The notes under the pieces: model-generated
What the model was told of the DNA's origin: nothing
The model's database searches: none
The model's input: only the letters and a program-made list of their open reading frames with translations
Program-made: the position numbers and the translations under genes
From: Lichenostomus cassidix
Taxonomy: Eukaryota; Chordata; Aves; Passeriformes; Meliphagidae
Length of the DNA stretch: 64,000 bases
Direction of reading: 5' to 3'
Assembly (NCBI GenBank): GCA_008360975.2
Contig: CM039179.1
Coordinates: 57,016,666 to 57,080,665 of the forward strand
Shown: piece by piece, positions 47,297 to 59,900 of the stretch
Position numbering within the stretch: the first letter of the stretch is position 1
Layout of the letters: each line of letters begins with the position of its first letter

Positions 47297-48649
47297 CAAA
47301 TGGTAACTGTAAAAGAAACAGAAACATATTCATAATAAAAACTAACAGGAGATTGATTTATTTTTCTGCTTCTGTTTTAAAATTGTGAGTAAACCTTAAC
47401 CTCCTTAAAAATGTTAGTTGCCTGACCAGGAAATAAGAGTTATATTGATTGTCCACTGAATCGTTAGAATAAAGAGTCAAAAAAAGTGCTTAGTTTCATA
47501 TTAGACTGTGACCTTGATGTCATCAGTGAATGCTGAGGGACATCTATAACTCCCATGAGGAATCATTTTTCTGCTAAACAGATTTCTTGTGAGCAAATCA
47601 TGCTGATGCATCCACTGTGCAAGTTTGTGAGAAGCTGCATGGCAGCAGGAAAGGTGAAAGTCTCTCCATGTGCCCTCTGGATACCTTGTGTCCATAAAAG
47701 ACAGTGACATCTCAAAAGATCAGTGTAATTAATCTCATTTTTGTCCTTTTAAAGCTTTTCACCCAATCTTTATAGGCTTTGTAGCCATGTTTTATAATTA
47801 GAAGAGATTATGGAAATCAATGATTCCTACTACAGTACAAGAATTAAAGATATGGTTTTAATGAGTAGTCATAGCCTTTACTGCTTGGAGGAGTTATTGT
47901 AATACTATTGATGCATTGTTATTAGGAATGTTAATTCTGATTAACATTTTGATTAGTTCCATTACATTTTTAAAAATTTTAATAGTAATTATTACTCCTG
48001 GAACAGTGGCTTTTATTCTAGTTGAATCTTGCCTTGGATGTTCCTAGACTGTTGCCTGAATAAAAATACAACAATAAACTTCTTGTTTACTCTACTTCCT
48101 TTAGATTTCCCATAGACTCTTATGAATAGATCTAAAGAAGTGTAGTCTGACTGACATCAGCCATGAAGGACTCAAATTGATCTCTCATGGATTTTTGTGG
48201 TTCTCCTTATTTGGTAGGGTATACTTCATGCCCCCAGGATGCATAACAACAAGATTTTCACACATAATTACTTCCACAACAGGTCTTAATTGTCTCAGTA
48301 CTCAGTATTAGAATGCTTGTTTTAGATGGCTATAAACTGCAGCACTGCAGACAAAGACCATCATTTCCAGTATAGTGTGGCAGAAACCTTTTGATACCTG
48401 TTCCTTCTGTACAAGCAAATAGCCACATCTTGTTTCCCAAATAGTAAATAAAAATATTCCTTGTGTACTGTTTTTGCCAGCTAAACGTACATGTTTATGT
48501 TAATGTCATGCAAATGTAGCTAGCCTGCAAAAAAAAAGACCAAGAAATTTTGTTAGCAAATAGCAAAGTTTGCTTATGGTTGGTAAAGCAAGGGTAATAG
48601 AGACAGGGATTGCTTATACTGCAGTTCAGACCTTTAGTACTGTAAATGC
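47297..48649. other. unassigned AT-rich DNA
   Basis: No exon or repeat recognised. The 69-codon minus frame at 47501-47710 has no domain. Confidence 0.45.
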
Positions 48650-48828
48650 TTTAGGAGTAGAACAGGCTGCCCAGGGAGGTTGCAGAGTCTCCCTCTCTGG
48701 AGGCATTTGAATCCCACCTGGATTCATTCCTGTATAACCTGCTCTAGGTGACCTTGCCTTGGCTGAGGGTTGGAGAAGATGATCTTTAGAGATCTCTTTC
48801 AAACCTAATGATTCTGTAACTCTGTGAA
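48650..48828 (+). mobile_element. CR1 LINE 3'-end fragment, sense
   Basis: About 180 bp match the end of a CR1 (gaacaggctgcccagggaggttgc, then ctggaggcatttga, then cctgctctaggtgacc) and finish with attctgtaactctgtgaa at 48811-48828. The 3'-UTR wording differs from the copies at 1.4 and 41.5 kb, pointing to another CR1 subfamily. It is heavily 5'-truncated and non-coding. Confidence 0.88.
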
Positions 48829-49534
48829 ATAAACACGGATATCTACTGACAAAGGAAGCCAAAGAAACCTGAATTCTGGTAGCATTGTTAGTATTGCCTA
48901 AGTCAGTGAGCTCTCATCACTGCCTGAATGGCTATTTCTCATCTCTAGCTCTCAAAGAGTTTCATTCCCAGGTGTCCTTTAAGCAATAATGAAACTAGTA
49001 GGAGTGCTCACAGGAAGATGTGGTTGCTTAGGGATTCTCCAAATATGAAGTTACATATTCTCAGAGATAAAAAACCAGATCGGTAAATTTTGTGAATCAG
49101 AGTCGTGCATCAACCAGAGAAATTCACTACCTGATGGTGCATTTAGACACACACCTAAATCTTTTTCTACTAGCATTTCTGGTGCTTATGTGGTTGTGCA
49201 AAGGAAAAGAACTCTGTCTTTACAAACCTACCAGCTAGGATTTAGTTCTTGTTGGAATTCTTTTCAAATCTTATAAAATTTTCATGTCATTTTGACTGAT
49301 GGAAAATATTATGTTACTTTGACAGCATTTTTATTAAAAGCAGAAAGACTACTTGTTTATTTAAAATGCATTTGATTCTTAGCTTACAAATTGTTATGAG
49401 CTGCTCAGCAAGAAACATCACAGGAGCTTTCATTACGTGACCATTCTTACAAAGGCCATTTTTGCATATTATGCCAAATGGAATCTATGTCAGCTATAAA
49501 ATCAAAGAAACATTTGGATTGGAATGTGTCTCTA
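48829..49534. other. unassigned AT-rich DNA
   Basis: No feature recognised between the CR1 scrap and the MIR-like fragment. Confidence 0.4.
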
Positions 49535-49675
49535 ATAACAGTAATTATATTTAGCACTTACTTTGCAATTTTCATCTGCAAAGCACTTACTACTAACAGC
49601 ATTAGATACTTAATTTTCATAGAACCTCTGCAAGGTAGGCAGCTATTAAACCTCCCTGTAAAGGGATGCATTTTT
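49535..49675 (-). mobile_element. ancient MIR-like (CORE-SINE) fragment
   Basis: The plus strand reads in order taataac, tttagcacttact, gcaaagcacttac, a loose ATT...TTAAT...TCATAGAACC region, then aggtaggc and a CTGTAAAGGGATG end. This is the sequence order of the reverse complement of the 3' half of MIR SINEs, which occur as very old fossils in amniotes including birds. Divergence is high, so the edges are approximate. The frame at 49478-49738 overlaps it by chance. Confidence 0.55.
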
Positions 49676-49943
49676 GGCCAGAAAATGACCATTCCACTGA
49701 AAAGAATGGAAAAGAAAAGAATAACACATTTCAGCTAATCCAGAAGTTTTAAGAGGAAAAACTTTAATTCTAATAGTTTTAGGAGCAAGATAAAGTGAAA
49801 CCAAATAGTTCTGTTCCATAAAACACACAAAAGGCTTAATCAATGACTTACCACACTCATAGTCCTGTGAAATATTGCCACAATACAAAAAGTTTATTTT
49901 CCAGTCTACAATTTTTAATAAACTGTGTGCACACAATCCCATG

Positions 49944-50036
49944 CCATGTGCTCTTGGATGACCCTGCTTGAGCAGGGAGGTTGGACCAGATCAGTCTGTA
50001 GGTGTTTCCAACCTTACCCATTCTGTGATTCTGTGA
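49944..50036 (+). mobile_element. CR1 LINE 3' tail, sense
   Basis: A roughly 90-bp CR1 end: tgctcttggatgaccctgc, gagcagggaggttggaccagatc, ccaaccttacccattc, then ttctgtgattctgtgaa at 50020-50036. The tail is well preserved, showing insertion with extreme 5' truncation, and its wording differs from the other CR1 ends in the window. Confidence 0.88.
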
Positions 50037-50703
50037 ATATGGAAGTCAAATGGAAAACTCTCTCTTCAGAAGGTGTTTTGCCAAATCACTGTTTTCCTGA
50101 GTACAAGGAAAATGAGAAAATTTCCTTCAATCTCTCTTCCTACCTGAAACCCTTTTAGTTTCTCCAGTATTGCACTGCTACCTCAAGGCGGAGAATCTCT
50201 GAAGTGTACTGTCCGACACACCGCTCTGCTTCTTACACTCTTGGCTGACAGAATATTGTTGGCTGCTCTCCAGACTAAACCAAAGGAGATAAAATCTACC
50301 TGGATAATTATTAAAGAAATCAAATTTTTTCATTGTATCTGTTTTCTACAACTGCATTGGCGCTCTCTGTCATTTATGTAACTGCAAGAGAACAACTTGT
50401 GTTGTTTCCATTAACAGTCCAAAGATATTGGGGATGGGAAATGAATAACAGCTATGAACTTATATCTAAGAAAAAGTAATAATAATAATAGTCAACTTTA
50501 ACAACTAGTTAGGACAGTTTAAAAATAATATCTCTTTAAGTAAAATACACAATAAGCTCTTGGTAGATCTAGATTACATTTTGCTACAAGATTTTTTTTA
50601 ATTGAAAATTGTTGATTCATTAGCACTGGAACTTTACACCAATGGATTTTTATACCATGTTTTTTCTAGAGCTTTATGGTAGGAGCATCTTGAAAGCACC
50701 TTG
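50037..50703. other. unassigned AT-rich DNA
   Basis: No feature recognised. Confidence 0.4.
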
Positions 50704-50740
50704 AAAATATAATTGCAATTCCATATTGCAATTATATTTT
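50704..50740. repeat. perfect 16-bp inverted repeat (hairpin)
   Basis: The arms AAAATATAATTGCAAT (50704-50719) and ATTGCAATTATATTTT (50725-50740) are exact reverse complements around the loop TCCAT. The AT-rich stem could extrude as a cruciform. No transposon ends or target duplication are recognised around it. Confidence 0.93.
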
Positions 50741-52203
50741 TGAATATAATCAGCCCTATGAAGACAATATAATGTAAATATCTTGTAGTTCCTTCTGCCT
50801 CTGCCTTTTCTTTCCAGAGCTATCTGGATACCAGTTCATCTTTGTTACATTCCATGATCGCCCCTATATTGCTCTGATTTCTGCATGCCAGCATTTCCTC
50901 ACATTTTTCTCTATCTTGCTCTTTATCTTTCTCTTTACTTAGTTTCAGCTGAAATGTGCTCTTCTGTCTTATTTTTTTCCCACTGTACCCCACCTTGCCT
51001 CCTTAAAGTTTCTGTTTCAGTCCCAGTTGCCTGTCATTTATTTGCTTCCTCAAGTCTGCCACAGGCAGATATTCTTTAACACTTTAAAGACTTCATTCTC
51101 CTTCCACTAGTTTTCTTTTCTTTTTATTTCACATATCAGAATGTTTGACTCCTGCTCCCTGGATGTGACTTTCTATCCAACACTATAAAATTAAAATCTA
51201 AGTTTGTTGAGACTATTCATCTGTCTGCTGATGCAATGAAACTTCCACTGTTAGTACTCAAGCAAGGCTAATATTCTGAACAAAATCTATCAAATAATTA
51301 GACTACATCTCTAGTATACTTTTACTATGACTACTGTTTACTGTTCCTTTTTCACAAAACTGATCATGACTTTTTGTAATGACACAATAATAGACAAATA
51401 ATAAATGAGTAGAAGTATACATCAATGCTCTTTCCATAAAAATTTGGAATGTTATTTCTTCTCAGAAAGACAAAAATTCTTTAAGATCTGTGGATTTAGT
51501 CAGCATATAAAGCATGTTTTTCTGCAACCATTATGATACAACTCATTTCAAGAAAGTATATTCTCTTCCCAACACACAGAAGAGAATCAAATAATGCAAG
51601 ATAAGAACAATATATGAAATAAATTGTACATATACTGGTGTGAAAAGCAGATGACGAATGCAATTTAAATTAAAGTGTTCAGTCACAAAGTTGGTAATGG
51701 AGATGGTGGGAGGGTGAAGGAATTAAGAGAGGCAAATGAGGACAAGATTTTCTTTTTAATTAGATTTCGTGTGAGATAGAATATGGATAGGGTAGAATTA
51801 CACCCTTCCACCAAATGTTCTAAATATTAAAGATTGTATAAAAGAGGGCCAAGGGGCACAAAATTTAGAACATAGAGAAAACTTATATATGGTATTAGAG
51901 CAGTTGCAAAGGCCACATCTATTAAATAACAAATTTGGACAAACTACTGGAAGTCAATAGTTTATTAAACAGATATTTTTATTTCTTTTCTGTTTGGAAA
52001 TTTTAGGGCATTAGAATTTGACTCGCATCAAAGTTGCTACTATAAAGTACTGTCTGAAAATATTAAACTTTCAAAGTGACAAAGCTGGCTAAATCTGGGT
52101 TTGCAATTTCTTACGTCTATGATAATTTACCCTTAAATAAAGCAAGATTTCATTTACTCTGTAATTTTAAATATCACCACCACCCTCTTTTTTTCTTTTC
52201 TTT
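50741..52203. other. unassigned AT-rich DNA
   Basis: No feature recognised. The 64-codon frame at 50885-51079 has no domain. Confidence 0.4.
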
Positions 52204-52251
52204 TGAATATTCTGAATGAGTAATCTTCTGAATATTCTGAATGAGTAATCT
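52204..52251 (+). repeat. 25-bp tandem duplication
   Basis: The 23-mer from 52204 to 52226 (starting tgaatattctgaatgag) is repeated exactly at 52229-52251. Within each unit, gaat recurs twice. No mismatch is seen, so the duplication is probably recent. Confidence 0.93.
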
Positions 52252-54339
52252 ACAACCTCTAAAATTAGTTCCTGTCCATAAACAGCATTTTGTACTTGTC
52301 TCTGATCTTACTGATCATTTCTTCCTCTACTAGAATTTTAAGAACTACTTTTTCTTATTTTGAGGCCACATCATTTCCTTTGTAAAAGTTTTACTATGGG
52401 AAATCGTCATCTCACTCGTTTCCTTTCAGATTTAGAAACAGACTCTTCCCATTTTATTTGCAATATTATTTTACCTCTCTCTCCTAAACTATTAGCTTTA
52501 CAGAGAGAAAAACAGCACAAACCAGACATTTCTCTCCCTCCCCAAACAAACTCCAGGATTTTTGCTTGTTTTACATGAAAACACCATCTCTGTAACTCAA
52601 AGGCTTTTCAATGTCCAGAAGTTTTCTTGTTTTATTGAAATATAGTTTTCAAGGGAAGTCACACTCAAGAAAATTTTTAAAGTAAGTTAGACTAAATCTT
52701 CGAAAGATGTTAAACATCAGGGAAAATTAAAATATTATTTCTGATTGATATAGATGGTAATTGTTTGGATTGCTGTTAGAGATTCAATATTTATATTTAT
52801 ATAAAAACATAAAGAATGTTTCCATCATCAGAAATGAAGGAATATGTTTCTAAAGTATTATAAATTAGTAGAGACTGAGTACAATTTTCTGAGAAGTGCG
52901 GATTAATGTTTTTTTTCTTTTTATTTACTTCAATCAATTTTCCACTTCTTTTTCAACTTATTCTATTATAGGTCAGAAATATTCCTCAAAAATTTTATAT
53001 ATATTTATTAGCTTGCGGTGTTCTTTTCTTAGTTTCTTTTTGTTGTTTTTGTTGTTGTTGCTATTTTGTTTTTCCTTTTATATATATATATTTTTTTTTT
53101 TTTCAGTTTCGTGAACATTGCTTGAGAGATGCAGATTGTCCTTTTGTGAAAGCTGCCTTTACCTACACTGTTAATAGGATCTTGGCAAACACTTTCAATC
53201 ACATGTTCAATGATGTAATTTAGTATTAACTTTTGAATAACATTCCTCTGTGACTTTCATAAATGTAAATTTTAAAATTTTAACTCTTTCAGTGATAGGA
53301 GGTTAAAGTTATCTAGTTGGCAATCTTTCTTTCTCTACCATATTTTCACTGTTTCAGGATGTATTTCTAAGAAATGAGAAGGGTTATTATTGGTCAATAT
53401 CTTTCTTTCTTATTTCTTGTACCTTTGCTTCCCTTGTAAATGCTGAAAAATTCAGCATCCGGTGTTCTGATCTCAGGAGTCTCCTAGACATTATTAGTCA
53501 AACATTAATTTTTACACCAGATTCTAGGTCAAAAAAATATATATTTTTTCCTCTGGGGAGATTGGTAGCAACATCTTATTTTAATTTTGAGTTTTTCCTT
53601 CTTCCTTTGGGAACTGCAATCTGCTTCTCAGGATTACCTGGACATTTTCATTCAAGCTCTCTGCTATGGGAATTAATGCCTCAGAACATTGTCCATGCCC
53701 AGGAGAATGTGTGACTTCATCTCCAACTGCAAAACTTTTTCACCTGTTGTTCTAAAGGTCTTAAGTTCATACATTCTTGCATGAGACTTGTGCTGTATGC
53801 CAAATAAGAAAAGTTGAGAAAGGCATAGAGTTAACATTGTATAGAGCTTCCAGTGGTAAATTTTAGAGGTTCATTTCCCCTAACTATGCTGTGTTAGACA
53901 TCTAAGTCTGAGCAGTTCACCTCAGGCTTCATTTATGGTTGTCGAAGATAAATATGCACTTCCAGAGGGTGACTGCTTTGATCTAATTTGCTTGCTTTTT
54001 GTAGGGTGAGATTAATCTCTCTCTGGAGATGCCTGCTCCTTTTCATTGACTATAACACAGGCCCAAGATGACTAGCACAGCACTTACCGCTGAATTTTAA
54101 AGCACTGATGTTCAGGCAAACCAGTCCTCTCTGACATTTCTTTTATGACTGTCTGCACTTTGATATAATAACTAGTCCTTAAAATTGAGTAAGAGTAGGG
54201 GAGTTAAATGTCTTTGAAGTCTCACTCTTCTGATTGCTTGATTTGCCATTTTTAGAAATAAATAAAATTTTTAGATGGTGCAGAAACATAGTTGCAGTGA
54301 TGGAAACATTATGGAATGACATACACAACTGTAGTGCCA
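52252..54339. other. unassigned AT-rich DNA
   Basis: Contains a T/G-rich low-complexity part (about 53029-53068) followed by TATATA and a T run (about 53079-53103). No gene recognised. Confidence 0.45.
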
Positions 54340-55015
54340 CAATGGATGCCTAGAAAACTTTCAGAAGGGACAGGCAAGGAAGGAGGGGTGGTGGGATAAT
54401 CCTGTATGTAATGGAGTGTTTTGAATGATGGTGGTGATGAGAGGATTGAGCCTTTATGGTTAAGAATCAGGGGAAAGGACAACAAGCCAGATATCCTGGT
54501 AAGAGTCTGCTGCAGACCACCCAACCTAGATGAAAAGGGAGACGGGATACTTTATAATTACAAAATATAAAATAGTATTTTGTGAGAAGTCTCATAAAGG
54601 CTAGCCCTTGTTCCCATGGGGGGCTTCAACTGCCCAGATGGCTGCTGGAAATAAAATACAGTGGAGAGGAAAGAGTCTAGGAGGTTCCTGCAGTGTGTGG
54701 AATGTAACTTCCTGAGACAGCTGGTGAGGGAGCCAACTATGGAAGGTGTCCTACTGGACTTGTTCTTTGTGAAAAAAAAATTGTTCCAGGGAGATACAGA
54801 TTGGATATTAGGAAACATTTCTTCTTTGGAAGAGCTATCAAGCATTGATACAGGCTGTCCAGGGAAGTGTCTGAGTCAGCAGGCTTGGAGATATTAAAAA
54901 TACATGCAGATGTCGTGCTTAGGGACACGGCTTAGTGGTGAACTTGAGAGTTTCATGGTTGGACTGCATAATCTTAGAGGTTATTTTTGAACCAAAATGA
55001 TTCTATGATTCCATG
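54340..55015 (+). mobile_element. internally deleted CR1 LINE, sense
   Basis: The first about 435 bp match the ORF2 endonuclease region of a CR1 (gggacaggcaaggaaggaggg, then ggttaagaatcaggggaaagg, then ctaggaggttcctgcagtgtg). From about 54793 the sequence jumps to the CR1 3' part (gattggatattaggaaacatttcttc) and ends in gattctatgattccatg near 55015. The whole RT domain is absent. The junction at about 54773-54792 carries an A run. A frame at 54661-54897 crosses the junction but is not a gene. Confidence 0.87.
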
Positions 55016-55097
55016 TGAGGTTCTTTATTAACTTTTCTATTCTTGCTGTGCTTTATAAACTGCATTTTTAAAAAACAAAACTAAAAATCTCACGTGT
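55016..55097. other. short AT-rich spacer
   Basis: Spacer between the CR1 3' end and the CA repeat. Nothing recognised. Confidence 0.4.
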
Positions 55098-55144
55098 GCA
55101 CACATACACACGCACACGCACACACACACACACACACACTCACA
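55098..55144 (+). repeat. (CA)n dinucleotide STR
   Basis: A CA array with CG interruptions near its 5' side. Confidence 0.95.
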
Positions 55145-56689
55145 AAAGAGATACCCTCCCCACTCTAAATATTGGCTTGGGAACTTTTCAGAGGACTGAT
55201 AGCACTTATAAACTTATATATAATACCTCTCTTTAATCTTCTATTACTTTTTTACAATTTTGTTTGTTTGTTCATTTGTTTATTTTAGTTGACAAGATTT
55301 CTTGGGCATGACATTCCTTAAATATATGGTTGTCTTTCTTTTCTAGTTAGCCATCTGATCTGTAATGTCTTAAAGAGCAAATATTGCCTCTAGACAATAA
55401 ACATAGTTCCAAATTTTTAGACCATGAAAGATGTTCTCTAATAATTATTATTAAAAAAACCCATATTTAACTCTTTGCATATAGCTTCTACATTTAGGAT
55501 AGTTCTTAGGATAACAATAAAAGTTTTCCACAAAAGCTTTCTTAAGTTAAAGAATAGAATTAATGTGGCATTTCATACGCTATGTTACAAACAGTTGAGG
55601 AATAGAAGACTTGAAAAACAGTAATTTATGCAAAGTGTTTTTTTCATTTAATAGCACTTTTACCAGGAAAATTAGCAGAAGAAAACTTGAAGCAGGAAAA
55701 TTTATTTCAACATCTCCAGTATTATATTGAAAGGTTGTATTTATTGCTATATGGGAACTTTATGAACAAATTTGACGCAAAACTATTAAAATGCCTCAGT
55801 TTCTTCTAATAAATATATAAAAACAGAGCTACTGTGGAGTTCAATGAATTACATCTTTGTATATCATGCTTCTAGGTGGGATTGCAATGAAAGAGAAGAA
55901 AAATCCCTCTCCATTATCAGGGTAATTAGTTCTATAAATTCCTTTATGCCTTCAGTGAAGAAATGGGGTAATTACATTGTGAAATTTCATTTTCCTAAGG
56001 GGACACATTAATTTATGGGCACATGTAATACTTGTTTCAGCACAAGGTTTCCACATTCTGTACATGTACTTCATTATGTAGAAAAAAAATATTTAAAGCA
56101 CACAATATTCTGTGTATAGTACAAAGTGTGGGTTTCTTTATTTAGGCAATGTATTTTTAGCAAATCTCTTTGATTCCAACCTTCATTAAGTACACTGTAA
56201 GGCTTAAAACAGAAAAACAAGTTATTTTGCTTTTATTCCTTCAGAGAAGAAAATATTCAATTTCTATATAGATATTAAAGTTCATAAAATATCATTAAAA
56301 GCAGTAAGTGTGGTGGCAATTTAATTATTGCAAAACACTATGGGTAGGATCAGGGCCCATGTTTTATTAAATTTTATTTCATGGGAAATATACTGTGGTA
56401 ATTACTAACACAGCTTTATCTATCTTTCTATTATTCAAAGAGTAATATCACTTCTGTTAAAGGTTAATAACATTATTATTACTTAATTCACTAGAATTTA
56501 TTGAATAATTTGAGCACTCTGAGGTAGATACTAGTCACTCTGAACAGACTGTTTTCTTATGTCTTCCTGTTACATTCAAAATCTTATGAATGGGCAAAAA
56601 GAAAGGAAACAGATTACAAATAAAGCCGTTGGTGTCACCGAAATCTTAACAGTGCAACCCAAAAATCATGATTAGGCTAGATGTGGTTA
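55145..56689. other. unassigned AT-rich DNA
   Basis: No exon, RNA gene or repeat recognised. Confidence 0.4.
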
Positions 56690-56965
56690 TTACAGAAAAA
56701 AATATGCAATGTAGTTGAAATGATTGTGTACACATTCCTCACATTCTAATCCTTTTTCTGGTGTCAGGTTCAACCTCTTCCTGCTCCTTGGTGGTTTTAT
56801 AATGGCAGCAATAATGGGGATGCTCTGGTGAGTCATCAGTAGTGCAGTCCTTTGCTGTGAGGAGTGTGATGTTTGTGTTAATGGCTTCTTACTCACTCTA
56901 GAATCCACTTTTGGTCCTTTTTGTGCATTTATTGACACACTTTTATGCTTTTTCTGTTTCTTCAA
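56690..56965 (-). other. unassigned 91-codon open frame
   Basis: A minus-strand frame encodes a Lys/Arg-rich N-terminal half (KKQKKHK), a Ser/Thr-rich middle and a two-cysteine CEEC near the C terminus. Its composition is more protein-like than most frames here, but I recognise no domain and see no splice sites, promoter or repeat relation. It may be a chance frame, an old retrocopy or part of an exon. I favour chance. Confidence 0.15.
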
Positions 56966-59900
56966 GAACTTACAGTTTCATATTGTATCAAAATTAGTAT
57001 AGATTACCATATGTGTTGCCCTTTATACATGTTGTATAAATATGTATTTATTTTCTTTTAGTTGAAAAAATCAGTTTTGCTCAACTGGTCTGTGTTTCAA
57101 TGTCCATCACTCAGTTGACAGTACTTTTGGAGTCTCCAATACCGGCCTGTGCCCTATCCCTTAAAGTCCCATTCCTATACTTCTCTCTGACACATCCCCT
57201 GTTCCCACCTCTCAAGGACATTATTGTACCAGGCTTCTATTCCTCTGCTCTCCATCATTATACTATAGTCATAAGCCTCTCATTCTACACAGAATAACTA
57301 ATAATGCCCATGTACATAACATTGTTATTACCATATAAGGACAACAAAAGCAAAATAAATTAGACATACATATCTGGTCTGTGAGAGAAAATGTTGTTGC
57401 AGATAAACCAAATGAAAAAAAGCTTCAGGCAGGTCAAGGCAGAGCAGACCTGACAAGTCTCATCCCCAAAGCCATGGAAACTCATACAGAGCTTATGGCC
57501 TGTTACTAGCAAAGACAATAGGATATTACAGGGCTACACAGTTACACTATTAAAGTTAGTAAATAACTCTGCTTGCGGTACTGACTTTCCCTGGGAAGCA
57601 AATAAGGTGGCTTTATGCCTCTCCACGCAGTGAGCCCAAGTCTGTTCAATGCAGAGTTCCCGGAGCATGTGCTTTAAGGTTGATCCATCAGATTTGGTGC
57701 ACAGTGGCAGCTGGCTCTTATTTTCCACCTGGACACACAGACCCTAAAAGTCATGTAGTTTTCAGTGGTCTTTGGGGCAACGAGTGGTCAGGCTCTGACC
57801 ATTAGTGGTCTTCCCTTGCAGCAGATTCAAAATGCTGTTTAGATTCTGCCCTTTAGTGGGTAACATGATGGTTTTCAAAAAACTGAATATCACCCCAGCA
57901 GCAGTTCTGAGAACGAATAGGACAATTCCCTTATCAATAAGTGCACACAAATAAAGCAGATGGGAAGTAGACCCAGGGACTTTTTAAAGAGTCATCAGAT
58001 TATTAGATTTTTCATTCAGTAAAGGAGTCAGTGGTGCACACATTTCTGGCTGTGTTCCTGCTTCCTAGGTCTTATTTGTATAGCTCAGTTCCCACGCTAC
58101 CTTGCTCAGGGGAAGACACCTCAGCAGTGTACCTTCTAAGACAGTTTATTTCATAAGGGTTAAAAGACTTATAAGGGCAGCACCATCTGTTTTTGCAGTA
58201 ACATATTTTATTACAATATATTATAATGCAAATGGATTTAGCACTTTCCTCAGGTAAGTAGGCAAAATTCACAATTTATCTTGGCAGGGAAATATGACCT
58301 TCTCTCAGGAGCTGGCTGTTGTAGTCACAGTTGGCCAGCACTAACTTGCTGACCATCTTAAATAGGTACGACCTAATTCCAGGAAAACCTTTTACTGAGA
58401 GCTAACTTGGGGGTAGATGTATAGTACACTGAGTAACACTGCATGATGGTATCCTTCAGGCTTCTGTGTGTATCTGCAAATGCATAACCTATATGGATTA
58501 TGTTAAGGCCAATGACTTGGGAGCAAACATTCCTGTGCATGTACATCCTGTCTCCTCCAGGACAGAATTTATAGGATGAATTGTATCTTTATGCCTCTCT
58601 TTGAAACATCTTGAGATTATATGTAACTTTATGCATACTCATAACTGTCCTTTTGCTGTTAGGTTACACATAGAAGAATCAAGGGTCAAGGTCAGTCACT
58701 TCCAAACTATCATCATGTTGAAGTGGGAAATTGCTATTAAACTTCACAAAAAGCTAAGAAGTAGATGCAGCGTTTGAATATTTAATATTGTCATCAAATG
58801 TGATTGTTAGAGTATGTTTAGGGGAAAAGCAAATCACAATAAAACAGTTGCACTGGAGAAATCGTGACAGGACATGCTCTAGGCTACTGTTGCATAAGAC
58901 ACCATACATAAAATGTAAGCAGTACTGTTGGCTATACTTACAAAAATAAGATCACTATTTTATTGTGAGAGGCCTGATTGAGTGACTGTATCATGTTTTT
59001 ATACCAGTATATTGGTCTGGACCTGTCAGAGACCTAAAATATCACCCTGTTTAGTTTCTGTATCTTTCATAGGTCCTGACAGGAGCAGAGCCTCACATGG
59101 AACAGTTTATCACCTCCAAAGTCGGACTTAGCCTTCTGACTTCTCAATGAGAGCAGTGGTATCCATTCTAAAGGGGAGTTAAGAGCACTACTGAAATTTA
59201 TACACCCTCAACCTCAGTCTTTCAGAACCTGCAGATCACAGAGGTGCTTAGATATTTTGTTTGTTTACAGACCATATTTTTATTTGCATTTAGTCTGTAA
59301 GTACTTTTAAATTTATTTTTAAGCAACTTTTAAGCCCAGACTAAACTTCAGGAGAATGTGCCAAGCAATGAGACATTTTTAAACACTAATGAACTTGAAA
59401 TTTACTCTCTATAATTTGTGACTATATATGAATAATTCAGCAATGAGTAATATACTCATGAGCTATCCTCAAGAACTGAAAGTCAAAAGAAATTATACCA
59501 GAATGGAATTATCCAAGGCTATTATTACATGGATTTTCATCTCTAGTTAGAGTATATTTTTATTCTTGTTCCTAGAAATTTTCATCTTTTGATTTTTCAA
59601 CCATCAGCGAGTAATCAAAATGATAATCACGTGATCAGGGAAATAATTTTTCTTCTCACATTTCAGATATAATATCTGATGTGGTTTTAACTCTGTAATG
59701 AAGAAATAGCTTGCTTTTATCATTCTATATGTACGAAACTTAGCGTGCAACCACCAAATAAAAAAAATTAAATTTTTTTTAATGAGTCCCAAAAGTGTTA
59801 TCGCCAAGATTTGCAGAATCTCATTTTTGTTCCTTATTCACTCAAATATTTTTCTAATCAACAGAAATAGTTCTGCTTATCTCATTTCTGTCATGGAAGT

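Noticed and set aside
47109..47306. Lys/Glu/Arg-rich frame, and Phe/Leu/Ser frames on the other strand (47081-47333)
   Set aside because: Pure translation of the GAAA microsatellite.
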